This document shows positions 18,242 to 26,845 of a stretch of DNA of 64,000 nucleotides, one piece after another (the first letter of the stretch is position 1; each line of letters begins with the position of its first letter). Location: NCBI GenBank assembly GCA_009773055.1, contig WOUW01000009.1, positions 1 to 64,000 on the forward strand. The letters run 5' to 3'. Made by a program: the position numbers and the translations under genes. Source of the stretch: Paracoccaceae bacterium. Its GTDB lineage: Bacteria > Pseudomonadota > Alphaproteobacteria > Rhodobacterales > Rhodobacteraceae. Under the pieces are notes generated by a model. It saw only the letters and a list, made by a program, of their open reading frames with translations. It searched no databases and was not told the DNA's origin.

Positions 18242-18362
18242 TGCTCGCTCTCCTGAAACGCCCCAAGGGGCAGCCCGCGACCCCATGTCCCGGACCCCCG
18301 TCCTCTATTGCCCCCCCCGCCCCTCGTCAATAATCTGCCGCCAACGCTTACAGGAGCCCGTG

Positions 18363-18782
18363 ATGCTTGAGACCTCCCCCATGTCCCCGCAAGACGCCCT
18401 CGTGGCCGTCATGGTCGCCTGCTCCGCCTCCGACCAGAACATGCGCACGGCCGAGCTCGTGGCGATCACCCGCATGGTCAACCACATGCCGATCTTCGGG
18501 AACTACGACCCCGACCGCATCCAGCGCGTCAGCCGCACGGTGTTCGACCTGTTCGAGGAAGAAGACGGTCTCGACGCCCTCTTCGGCCTGATCCGCGAGG
18601 CCCTGCCCGAGCACCTTTACGAGACCGCCTATGCGCTGGCCTGCGACGTGGTCACCGCCGACGGGAGACACTCCCAGGTCGAGCTTCGCATGCTGGAAGA
18701 GGTCCGCGAAGAGCTGAAGATCGACCGCCTCCACGCCGCCGCCATCGAGTGGGGCGCGCGGGTGCGGCATATGGTGGTGTGA
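18363..18782 (+). CDS. TerB-like tellurite-resistance domain protein
   Basis: 139 residues from the ATG at 18363, with an ACAGGAG site. The all-helical sequence, MSPQDALVAVMVACSASDQNMRTAEL near the start and ACDVVTADGRHSQVEL around residue 100, carries the two acidic helix-turn segments of the TerB family, which are thought to bind metal. There is no membrane segment. Despite the name, most single-domain members have no shown role in tellurite resistance. It is divergent from lysK and converges on the rloB gene. Confidence 0.85.
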   Translation: MLETSPMSPQDALVAVMVACSASDQNMRTAELVAITRMVNHMPIFGNYDPDRIQRVSRTVFDLFEEEDGLDALFGLIREALPEHLYETAYALACDVVTADGRHSQVELRMLEEVREELKIDRLHAAAIEWGARVRHMVV

Positions 18783-18784
18783 GG

Positions 18785-18827
18785 GGAATGGTCAGCACAC
18801 ATTTGGCGCTTCAGGAGTGACCATTCC
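18785..18827. repeat. 10-base inverted repeat at the rloAB island edge
   Basis: GGAATGGTCA (18785-18794) and TGACCATTCC (18818-18827) are perfect inverted copies separated by 23 bases. The right arm covers the last codons and the stop region of rloB, and the left arm follows the TerB-like stop directly. It may act as a two-way terminator or mark the insertion boundary of the low-GC island. Confidence 0.55.
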
Positions 18828-19524
18828 GTGCCACGCCCTCAAGGGCTTCTACCAGAAGGTAAACCCGCGTTGATGGGTTCTCATGATGCTCTGCTGAACC
18901 TTCGTCACGCGCACTGGCGAGGAACGCGCGTGCACGGCTGATCGCCGATTGGCGCATGGGAGAAATCTGAGAATAAAAAGATGCACAACGGCCTTTTGAG
19001 TACTCTTCGAACGGCCGCTTCCTTTTCAAATCCGCAATGAGAGCATCAGCCGGTGAGCTTGCATTTTCGTAGGGCTTGCGTGAATCCGACACGTGCAAAA
19101 GATACCAAAACTCAAAACACGGCACTGAAGTGATTGGATGGATTTCCTTGCCTCGGTACGCCACCCTTTCCGACAAACCTCGGACCATGCCAATCGCTTG
19201 ATCGTAACTTTCATGTCGATCCCGATCAAATACGCAATACACCTTCTCAAAATCACTGTCTCTCGACAAGATTCGCTCTGTCTCTTGAACGACACTCTTG
19301 GGCGCAGAACCCCCATCGCCAACGATAATGATCTTGGCCGTAGTCAAACCAAGCTCCGCAGCAAGCAAACGAAAATAGTCCGGCTCAGTCTTCGACCCTT
19401 CAGTTACAATTAGGATACGGTCGGGCACTGTTCGAAATGCCGGCCGACGTTTAAAGTCTTGACTTGACTTCGCTCTTCTCTTCAATTGTTCTTCTTCAGT
19501 CAAGTATCCTGGGTACCGCGCCAT
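18811..19524 (-). CDS. rloB: RloB-family protein (defence partner of RloA)
   Basis: 237 residues from the ATG at 19524 (MARYPGYLTEEEQ), favoured by an AAGG site five bases upstream; an ATG at 19563 is the alternative. The core begins DRILIVTEGSKTEPDYFRLLA, the RloB/TOPRIM-like opening with its acidic residue, followed by VYCVFDRDRH (a DxD motif) and SVPCFEFWYLLH. RloB is found beside RloA and within restriction or retron-type defence loci; the pair is proposed to act as an ATPase plus TOPRIM-like nuclease. It overlaps the end of rloA by 29 bases. The region is clearly poorer in G+C than its neighbours. Confidence 0.87.
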   Translation of the reverse strand: MARYPGYLTEEEQLKRRAKSSQDFKRRPAFRTVPDRILIVTEGSKTEPDYFRLLAAELGLTTAKIIIVGDGGSAPKSVVQETERILSRDSDFEKVYCVFDRDRHESYDQAIGMVRGLSERVAYRGKEIHPITSVPCFEFWYLLHVSDSRKPYENASSPADALIADLKRKRPFEEYSKGRCASFYSQISPMRQSAISRARAFLASARDEGSAEHHENPSTRVYLLVEALEGVARNGHS

Positions 19525-20767
19525 ATCGACCTTGAAGGTAGGCCCGCTGAAAAGACCTGGCATCTCGCGTCTTAAAGTCTGAGTACGGAGTAAGTCTTGC
19601 GGCGAGATCGTCCCCTTTCTCTATCAACCAAATTTGATCACGACCAATGCACTCCAAGTGCGTAACTGACGTATCGTGAGTGGTAAAGATTAACTGAGCA
19701 TTGTTTCTATTGACACTTGGATCGCAAAAAAAGCCAATTATGTGTTGAAACGCCAAAGGATGCAGCCCTGCGTTGAGTTCGTCAATCACCACTGTCAGCC
19801 CATTTTCCAGCACGTCAATAAGTGGCCCAGCCAGAGCAAATAGAGCTTTGGTACCAGAAGACTCCTCCCGAATCGCCAAGGGAATGTCGTCCGACTTCTC
19901 ATCTTTGCGGACAAAGCTAACATTGTACGTCTTCATACCAGGGGCACTTACACGGAATGCCTCCTGCAACGGCTCTGGAATGCTCTTAAAAGCGCTAGAT
20001 TGCTCAAAGTCCTCTTCCTCAACCTGAATATCGCTCAAGCGAATATCGGCCTGCCTGAGGAATTCAATCACTCGGGCCTTCCAAGTTTCTTCGGTGAACT
20101 TGCTCGCGGTATATTGGTTGTGAATTGTGTCTGGACTCATTGAGAAGGATCGGAGTCCAGAGACAATCCAATCAAAGGGATCCCTCAAATCATCAGCGTT
20201 GAGCTGAACAGCCGTGCTTAGAAAAAGTGCGTCTGGTCGAGTCTGCGCTCTCCAGCTCTCCCGTTCACCCTTAAGGTAGACACCGTTTATTGACCATTCG
20301 TATGTGTCTGCCTCCTTGTTGAACGAACGAGTGAAGAGCGTTCGCTCACGACCGGTAGATTTTGGACGAGCGAAGAGCCACTCGTCGTGAACTCTTTCCC
20401 GATCAACCGCAAAGCCATACTGGTAAAGTGTATCGCGATGAACGAATACCACCTCGAACTCCGAGGGCTTTTCTCGCCACTCACTGTGGTAGAGGAATGG
20501 CTCCGTCGGAATCCCTTTCCCCGCATCTCTGCGGAACGAGTCGCGAACGAAGCGCGACATGAACTCCATCGCCTCAATTAAGGATGATTTACCGGATCCG
20601 TTTGCGCCGAAGAGGCAAGCCGTGCGAAGCACCGTTGGTGCCACCGAGATGCCGGTTTCGACCACGACTTCCTCACGCGTCTTGCTCGACGCCCCTTCAG
20701 CCACCATTGAGAAGGTCTGCCGCTCACGAATGGCTCGATGGTTTTCCACGGTGAACTGTATGAGCAT
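19496..20767 (-). CDS. rloA: RloA-like AAA15 family ATPase
   Basis: 423 residues from the ATG at 20767 (MLIQFTVENHRAIRERQTFS), with GGAG eight bases upstream. The Walker A is GANGSGKS (54-61); the ABC-type signature region is REESSGTKALFAL; Walker B is LTVVIDELNAGLHPL; and the H-loop lies in LIFTTHDTSV. This is the SMC-like ATPase (AAA_15/AAA_21) of RloA, the partner of RloB in proposed phage defence. Low G+C (20 of 60 bases in 19681-19740) and codon use unlike the flanks indicate horizontal acquisition. The reading frame is intact. Confidence 0.88.
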   Translation of the reverse strand: MLIQFTVENHRAIRERQTFSMVAEGASSKTREEVVVETGISVAPTVLRTACLFGANGSGKSSLIEAMEFMSRFVRDSFRRDAGKGIPTEPFLYHSEWREKPSEFEVVFVHRDTLYQYGFAVDRERVHDEWLFARPKSTGRERTLFTRSFNKEADTYEWSINGVYLKGERESWRAQTRPDALFLSTAVQLNADDLRDPFDWIVSGLRSFSMSPDTIHNQYTASKFTEETWKARVIEFLRQADIRLSDIQVEEEDFEQSSAFKSIPEPLQEAFRVSAPGMKTYNVSFVRKDEKSDDIPLAIREESSGTKALFALAGPLIDVLENGLTVVIDELNAGLHPLAFQHIIGFFCDPSVNRNNAQLIFTTHDTSVTHLECIGRDQIWLIEKGDDLAARLTPYSDFKTRDARSFQRAYLQGRYGAVPRILD

Positions 20768-20948
20768 CACCAAACTCCATTTTGACATGGCTTTCTTGCA
20801 CAGTCTCGCAGAAAGAGCTACCGAAAATGTGTTTACGACTGATTTCCAGTACTGTTCCCTCCTTGACCTCACCTGGCGATCTTGGTTTTCCTTAACAAAC
20901 CCCTAACGCCCACAGAAATCCCCCAATAAAATCAACAACTTGGGAGTC

Positions 20949-20964
20949 TGCCCACGCGTGGGCA
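20949..20964. repeat. 16-base palindrome TGCCCACGCGTGGGCA
   Basis: This is a perfect palindrome about 100 bases before the leuL leader. Close relatives occur at 22790-22805 and 32179-32194, always between genes, so it looks like a dispersed intergenic repeat. Confidence 0.7.
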
Positions 20965-21050
20965 CCCACGCGGGAGTCCCTTGCGGCCCCCACCAGCCCC
21001 CCTGAAAAATCCCCTTCCCTTCCCCGATTTCCCCCGTATAGTCGCGCCCC

Positions 21051-21137
21051 ATGACCACGGGACCCCACATCACCCCCACCGCACGGGCCTCCAGCCCCGC
21101 GATGCCCCGTGGCCTCCTCCTTCTTAGCCGCCTCTGA
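21051..21137 (+). CDS. leuL: leuA leader peptide, 28 residues with a leucine run
   Basis: This reading frame was found by hand. ATG at 21051 is followed by MTTGPHITPTARASSPAM, then PRGLLLLSRL and a TGA at 21135-21137. Five of the last seven residues are leucine (CTC CTC CTT CTT, then CTC), and the stop lies inside the left arm of a strong hairpin before leuA. This is the classic layout of attenuation by leucyl-tRNA supply: ribosomes stalled at the leucine codons would change the folding of the downstream RNA and allow leuA transcription. I rate the peptide as real on position and composition; no protein function beyond regulation is expected. Confidence 0.85.
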   Translation: MTTGPHITPTARASSPAMPRGLLLLSRL

Positions 21138-21166
21138 GCGTGCCCCCGGGCGCGACCGCTCAGAGG
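21131..21166 (+). terminator. Attenuator hairpin of leuA
   Basis: CCTCTGAGCG (21131-21140) pairs perfectly with CGCTCAGAGG (21157-21166), enclosing a C/G-rich loop. The left arm overlaps the leucine-leader stop codon, so a translating or stalled ribosome would block pairing. No long U run follows, so termination may be Rho-assisted, or this stem may instead be the antiterminator or pause structure. Confidence 0.65.
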
Positions 21167-21208
21167 TGACCAGCGCGCCCCACCCGGCAGCTAAGAAAAG
21201 GACCCCCC

Positions 21209-22774
21209 ATGACCACCCAAGATAAAGTCGTCATCTTCGACACCACCCTCCGCGACGGCGAGCAATCCCCCGGCGCGACCATGACCCACGAGGAAAAGCT
21301 GGAGATCGCCGGCCTCCTCGACGAGATGGGGGTCGACATCATCGAGGCCGGCTTCCCCATCGCCTCCGAAGGCGACTTCGCCGCCGTGACCGAGATCGCG
21401 AAGCGGGCCAAGACCAGCACCATCTGCGGCCTCGCCCGCGCGAACTTCAAGGACATCGACCGCTGCTGGGAGGCCGTCAAGCACGCCAAATCGCCGAGGA
21501 TCCACACCTTCATCGGCACCTCCCCCCTCCACCGCGCGATCCCAAACCTCGACATGGACCAGATGGCCGACCGCATCCACGAGACTGTCACTCACGCCCG
21601 CAACCTCTGCGACAACGTCCAGTGGTCCCCGATGGACGCGACGCGGACCGAACATGACTACCTCTGTCGCGTGGTGGAAATCGCGATCAAGGCCGGGGCG
21701 ACGACGATCAACATCCCCGACACCGTCGGCTACACCTACCCGATGGAGTCCGCGAAGATCATCCGGATGCTCCTGGAACGGGTTCCGGGGGCCGACCAAG
21801 TCATCTTCGCCACCCACTGCCACAACGACCTCGGCATGGCCACCGCCAACGCTCTGGCGGCGGTTGAGGCGGGTGCACGCCAGATCGAATGCACGATCAA
21901 CGGCCTCGGCGAACGGGCGGGCAATACCGCCCTGGAAGAGGTCGTGATGGCCATGCGGGTCAGGAACGACATCCTGCCGTTCCGCACGGGCATCGACACG
22001 ACCAAGATCATGAACCTCTCGCGCCGCGTCAGCCAGGTCTCGGGCTTCCCGGTCCAGTTCAACAAGGCCATCGTCGGCAAGAACGCCTTCCTGCACGAAT
22101 CCGGCATCCACCAGGACGGGGTCCTGAAGAACGTCCAGACCTTCGAGATCATGCGGCCCGAGGATATCGGCATCACCCAGAACAACCTGACGATGGGCAA
22201 GCATTCGGGCCGGGCCGCGCTGCGGGCCAAGCTGAAGGAACTGGGCTTCGACCTTGCCGACAACCAGCTGAACGACGTCTTCGTCCGCTTCAAGGCGCTG
22301 GCCGACCGCAAGAAGGAAGTCTACGACGATGACCTGATCGCGCTGGTTTCTGACGAGCAGACCAACGATGCCTACGAATTCCTCCAGCTGAAGAAGCTGC
22401 GCGTCGTGTGCGGCACCGAAGGCCCGCAAGAGGCCGACATGATCCTGACCATCGACGGCCAGGACCACCACATCGACGCGACGGGTGACGGCCCGGTGGA
22501 CGCGGCGTTCATGTGCGTGAAGATGCTCTTCCCCCACAAGGCGCGGCTGCAGGTATACCAGGTCCATGCAGTGACCGAGGGGACGGATGCACAGGCGACC
22601 GTGTCGGTCCGACTGGAGGAGGACGGGCGGATCGTGACAGGGTCATCGGCCGATACCGACACTATCGTTGCCTCGACCAAGGCCTATATCAACGCCCTCA
22701 ACCGGCTGATCATCCGGCGGCAGAAGACGGCCCCGGGTGAGGATGTGAAGACCGTCTCCTACCACGGCGAGTAG
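21209..22774 (+). CDS. leuA: 2-isopropylmalate synthase
   Basis: 521 residues, typical of bacterial LeuA, which condenses acetyl-CoA with 2-oxoisovalerate in the first committed step of leucine synthesis. The signature FDTTLRDGEQSPGATM is near the N terminus, and the metal-binding HCHNDLG and the GNTALEEVV region follow in the TIM barrel. The C-terminal LeuA dimer domain (about 390-505), which binds leucine for feedback inhibition, is complete. The ATG at 21209 has an AAGGA-like site. The upstream leader peptide and hairpin indicate transcription attenuation by leucine. Confidence 0.96.
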   Translation: MTTQDKVVIFDTTLRDGEQSPGATMTHEEKLEIAGLLDEMGVDIIEAGFPIASEGDFAAVTEIAKRAKTSTICGLARANFKDIDRCWEAVKHAKSPRIHTFIGTSPLHRAIPNLDMDQMADRIHETVTHARNLCDNVQWSPMDATRTEHDYLCRVVEIAIKAGATTINIPDTVGYTYPMESAKIIRMLLERVPGADQVIFATHCHNDLGMATANALAAVEAGARQIECTINGLGERAGNTALEEVVMAMRVRNDILPFRTGIDTTKIMNLSRRVSQVSGFPVQFNKAIVGKNAFLHESGIHQDGVLKNVQTFEIMRPEDIGITQNNLTMGKHSGRAALRAKLKELGFDLADNQLNDVFVRFKALADRKKEVYDDDLIALVSDEQTNDAYEFLQLKKLRVVCGTEGPQEADMILTIDGQDHHIDATGDGPVDAAFMCVKMLFPHKARLQVYQVHAVTEGTDAQATVSVRLEEDGRIVTGSSADTDTIVASTKAYINALNRLIIRRQKTAPGEDVKTVSYHGE

Positions 22775-22789
22775 GGGACCGGCCCCGGC

Positions 22790-22805
22790 TGCCCACGCGC
22801 GGGCA
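22790..22805. repeat. Near-palindrome TGCCCACGCGCGGGCA
   Basis: This differs by one base from the palindrome at 20949-20964 and lies just after the leuA stop, so leuA is bracketed by two copies. It may act as a hairpin terminator or belong to a dispersed repeat family. Confidence 0.65.
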
Positions 22806-22857
22806 CTGGGGTCATTCCTTTGAAATCAAACACTTGGGCGCGGGCGTTCAGGGTTTC

Positions 22858-23760
22858 TTAACCCTTGCCCGCGCCGAATTCCCGGAAGTAATCCACGAAG
22901 GCCCGCAAGGGCGGCGCGGGGTTCCGGCGGCTGGGGAAGTAGAGATAGGCGCCGGGAAAGGCCGGGGTCCAGTCGGCCAGCACCTGCAAAAGCTTGCCTT
23001 CGGCTAACAAGCTGCGCACCTCGTCCTCAAAGAAGAAACCGATCCCCACCCCGGCGACCGTCGCCGCCACCCGCAGGTCGGCATCGCGCGAGACCAAGGG
23101 CCCGTCTACGGCAATTCGCAACGCCTCGCCGTCCTTTTCGAACTCCCAGCGGTAGGGGGTGCCCGTGGACGGCGTCAACGTGACCATACAGGCGTGAGCG
23201 GCCAGATCGCGGGGATGGACCGGCGCGGGATGGCGCGCCAGATAGTCGGAGGCGGCGACGCAGATCATCCGCAGGTCCCCGCCGAATGGGACGGCGATCA
23301 TGTCGCCCTCCAGCCGCTCGGCCAGTCTGATCCCCGCGTCGAACCCCAGCGCCACGATGTCGACCAGCGCGTCGTTCGAGGCGACCTCTAGCCGGACCCG
23401 CGGATAGCGCGCCAGAAACCCCGGCACCAACCGCGCCAGATGCGGCATCGCCACCCGCACGACATCAAGGCGCAGCGGCCCCGAAACCTCGCCCGCCGCT
23501 GCGAAGGCCGTGTCGATAACGCCGTCCAGATCGTCCAGCACCGGTAACAGCCGTTCCGCGAGCGCCTGCCCCGCAGTGCTGGGGGCCACGCTGCGGGTCG
23601 TGCGGTTCAAGAGGCGCTGGCCCAGCCGATCCTCAAGGCTGCGGATCGTCTGGCTTAGGGCCGAAGGCGACAGCCCCAGATGCGCCGCCGCCCGGGTGAA
23701 GCTGCCGTGCCGGATCACCGCCGCGAAGGCGCGCAGCTCCGCATAGTCGCTGCCCCGCAT
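22858..23760 (-). CDS. LysR-family transcriptional regulator
   Basis: 300 residues. The N-terminal winged helix-turn-helix reads DYAELRAFAAVIRHGSFTRAAAHLGLSPSALSQTIRSLEDRLG, standard for LysR, followed by a linker helix and a substrate-binding effector domain (about 90-295). The divergent partner is the small DUF1127 gene, and an inverted repeat lies between them. LysR proteins usually control their divergent neighbour and themselves, but a tiny DUF1127 gene is an unusual target and the true regulon is unknown. It is of the CrgA-like subgroup by general look. Confidence 0.93.
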   Translation of the reverse strand: MRGSDYAELRAFAAVIRHGSFTRAAAHLGLSPSALSQTIRSLEDRLGQRLLNRTTRSVAPSTAGQALAERLLPVLDDLDGVIDTAFAAAGEVSGPLRLDVVRVAMPHLARLVPGFLARYPRVRLEVASNDALVDIVALGFDAGIRLAERLEGDMIAVPFGGDLRMICVAASDYLARHPAPVHPRDLAAHACMVTLTPSTGTPYRWEFEKDGEALRIAVDGPLVSRDADLRVAATVAGVGIGFFFEDEVRSLLAEGKLLQVLADWTPAFPGAYLYFPSRRNPAPPLRAFVDYFREFGAGKG

Positions 23761-23788
23761 TGATTAGCCTCACTTCAAAGCCTATTCT

Positions 23789-23805
23789 GATAATGTCTGA
23801 TTATC
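23789..23805. promoter_or_regulatory. Inverted repeat GATAAT-N5-ATTATC between LysR and DUF1127 genes
   Basis: GATAAT (23789-23794) and ATTATC (23800-23805) form a perfect dyad 29 bases before the LysR start, in the only AT-rich part of the divergent gap. This fits the T-N11-A type of LysR-family site and is a likely autoregulatory operator. Confidence 0.55.
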
Positions 23806-23854
23806 GCAGAAAGCCAACCGTGCGAAAAGGCCTCATTCCAGACAGGAGGCTGAC

Positions 23855-24043
23855 ATGTGGAAACGGATCAAACACTGGTGGGACGCAGAGGGTGCGCTGG
23901 TCGGGCTGCAAGGCGTCAGCGACCGGATGCTGGAGGACATGGGGCTGGAGCGGGCGGACCTGCGCCGGCGGGTGCTGGGTGAGGGAGAGACGCAAGGCGT
24001 CGGATCAGCACCCTCGGGCGCGGCAATCTGCGAGGGATGCTAG
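23855..24043 (+). CDS. DUF1127 (YjiS-like) small protein
   Basis: 62 residues with a strong CAGGAGG site before the ATG at 23855. The sequence MWKRIKHWWDAEGALVGLQG followed by VSDRMLEDMGLERADLRRRV matches the C-terminal DUF1127 motif (xLxxLsDrxLxDiGLxRxdi). Arginine-rich short DUF1127 proteins in alphaproteobacteria influence RNA turnover and phosphate or carbon metabolism in the few cases studied. The tail beyond residue 42 is poorly conserved in character. It is divergent from the LysR regulator. Confidence 0.85.
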   Translation: MWKRIKHWWDAEGALVGLQGVSDRMLEDMGLERADLRRRVLGEGETQGVGSAPSGAAICEGC

Positions 24044-24049
24044 CGCGCC

Positions 24050-24784
24050 CTAAAGCCCGCCAAACCAGCCCTTCACGGCCGCAGTATGCGCGACCAACGC
24101 GGGCGTCTTTGCCCATTGCGCCAGCAGCTCGGCCCAGGTGAGGGCCACGAAGGTCACGTCGTCGCCCTTCACGGCGCGGGCAAAACTGGTGACCTCGGAC
24201 CGGTGGCGCGCGATGGCTTTGGGATCGACAGGCTTGCCATTCCCCCAAGTCTGCGGCTCGGCGTGCAGGTAAACCAGCACTGCCCCCCGCGCGCGTTTGA
24301 CGCTTTGACTGCGGAGCGCATAGGCCTGCTTTACCAGCGTTACCGCATCAAGGTGGCGAAAGGTCTGCTGGCCTGCCGTCAACGCCTTTCGCAACACACC
24401 AAAGCGGGCCATCCCGGGCCCCCAGTCGCGGGCATCGAAGGGCTCGGTAAAGGCGGCGGCCTTGGGCGGGCGGAAAGGCTGATAGCGTTTCGACGCAATG
24501 GCGACCAGCGTTGTCGAGGTGGTCACGACGGCGTCCAGCCTTGGGTGCCGGGTGCTGCGCATCGGCAGTTGCATCTCGACCCCAAGCTCGACCATTTCGG
24601 GCAGGCCCATCGGCACGCCGGGCAGCGGCAAGAGCTGGCGCGGGCGGTCCAGAAACCAGCCGAAGGTATTGGCCACCAAAGCAGACGAAGAGTCCGGGCT
24701 GTCAAAGTCACTGCCGGGCAGACGGCCAAGGCTGGCAAGGACAGCCTCGGCGGGAACGCCGGGAAGGAAAGCGGTGTCTGTCAT
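24050..24784 (-). CDS. Hypothetical protein, 244 residues, coupled to SDR gene
   Basis: The ATG at 24784 overlaps the SDR stop (ATGA), so the two are translationally coupled. The protein begins MTDTAFLPGVPAEAVLASLG. It reads as mixed alpha/beta with a motif-like SALVANTFGWFLDRPRQLLPLPG, a MRSTRHPRLDAVVTTSTTLVAIASK stretch that could be a nuclease-like core (D and xTxK residues), and a C-terminal ALTWAELLAQW. There is no signal peptide or membrane helix. The nuclease resemblance is a weak pattern and I do not assign a function. Confidence 0.72.
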   Translation of the reverse strand: MTDTAFLPGVPAEAVLASLGRLPGSDFDSPDSSSALVANTFGWFLDRPRQLLPLPGVPMGLPEMVELGVEMQLPMRSTRHPRLDAVVTTSTTLVAIASKRYQPFRPPKAAAFTEPFDARDWGPGMARFGVLRKALTAGQQTFRHLDAVTLVKQAYALRSQSVKRARGAVLVYLHAEPQTWGNGKPVDPKAIARHRSEVTSFARAVKGDDVTFVALTWAELLAQWAKTPALVAHTAAVKGWFGGL

Positions 24785-25536
24785 CCCTTCATCTCTTGCA
24801 GCGTATTGCCGCCGTCCACAACCAGCATCGCGCCCGTGACATAGGATGCTTCCTCCGACGCCAGAAACCGCACGCAGGCGGCCACTTCGTCGGGCGTGCC
24901 GGGGCGACCTGCGGGGGTCTTGCGACCGGCCCGAAGCTCGGCCGGGCTGCTGCTTTCGGTGGCAATCCAGCCCGGCAGGACCGCGTTGCAGGTCACGCCA
25001 TGCTGGCCATACTCCAGCGCGATGGACCGGGTCATTCCGGTGATCGCGGCCTTGGCGGTGGCATAGGCGGAACTGCCTTCGATGGTCACAACCGGGCCGG
25101 TGACCGACGAGATGTTGACGATCCGCCCAAAGCCGCGCGCGGCCATTCCGGGCAGGACGGCACGGCAGCAATGGAAGGTCGTGTTGATGTTCAGCGCCAT
25201 GTGATGCGCCCAGGTCGCGTCGGACCAGTCGGCCAGAAGCCCGCGTTTCACCCGCTTGCCGGTCTGCACCATGCCTGCGTTGTTGACCAGGATCTCGACC
25301 GGACCAAAGGCAGCCTCGACCGCGTCGAACAACCCCGCGACCTGTGCGGGGTCGGTCAGATCGGCGATGTGGGACAGGGCCCCGATTGCTGCGGCGCGGT
25401 CGTGGATCCGGGCGGTCGTGGCGGTGATTGCGACCCGCGCCCCGGCCTTCATCAGGGCCTTGGCGATGGCAAATCCGATTCCCCCCGGGGCCCCCGCGCC
25501 CGTCACCAGCGCGACCCTGCCTGCGACTCCTGTCAT
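24781..25536 (-). CDS. Short-chain dehydrogenase/reductase (SDR)
   Basis: 251 residues from the ATG at 25536 (MTGVAGRVALVTGAGAPGGIG). The cofactor motif is TGAGAPGGIG, NNAG is present, the catalytic serine lies in ISSVTG, and the YATAK tetrad motif and the PGWIATE region follow. This is a classical SDR of the FabG/3-oxoacyl reductase type. Its substrate is unknown, and the coupled downstream protein has no named family to help. An in-frame upstream extension to 25758 lacks conserved sequence and is rejected. It is divergent from mreB across 234 bases. Confidence 0.92.
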   Translation of the reverse strand: MTGVAGRVALVTGAGAPGGIGFAIAKALMKAGARVAITATTARIHDRAAAIGALSHIADLTDPAQVAGLFDAVEAAFGPVEILVNNAGMVQTGKRVKRGLLADWSDATWAHHMALNINTTFHCCRAVLPGMAARGFGRIVNISSVTGPVVTIEGSSAYATAKAAITGMTRSIALEYGQHGVTCNAVLPGWIATESSSPAELRAGRKTPAGRPGTPDEVAACVRFLASEEASYVTGAMLVVDGGNTLQEMKG

Positions 25537-25656
25537 GCGATTTCTCCCCCTCGATGGACCCCGACAGCATGCCATATCGGATAAGTGCATGCGACAGGGT
25601 TTCTCCAGCGAAAGATCCAGCAAAAAGGTTCGATTTCCACAGGCACGCGGAAATGA

Positions 25657-26808
<1,152 letters not shown>

Positions 26809-26845
26809 GCCGCAGCCTTACGCGGCGAATGAAGGCTAAAGTCCC

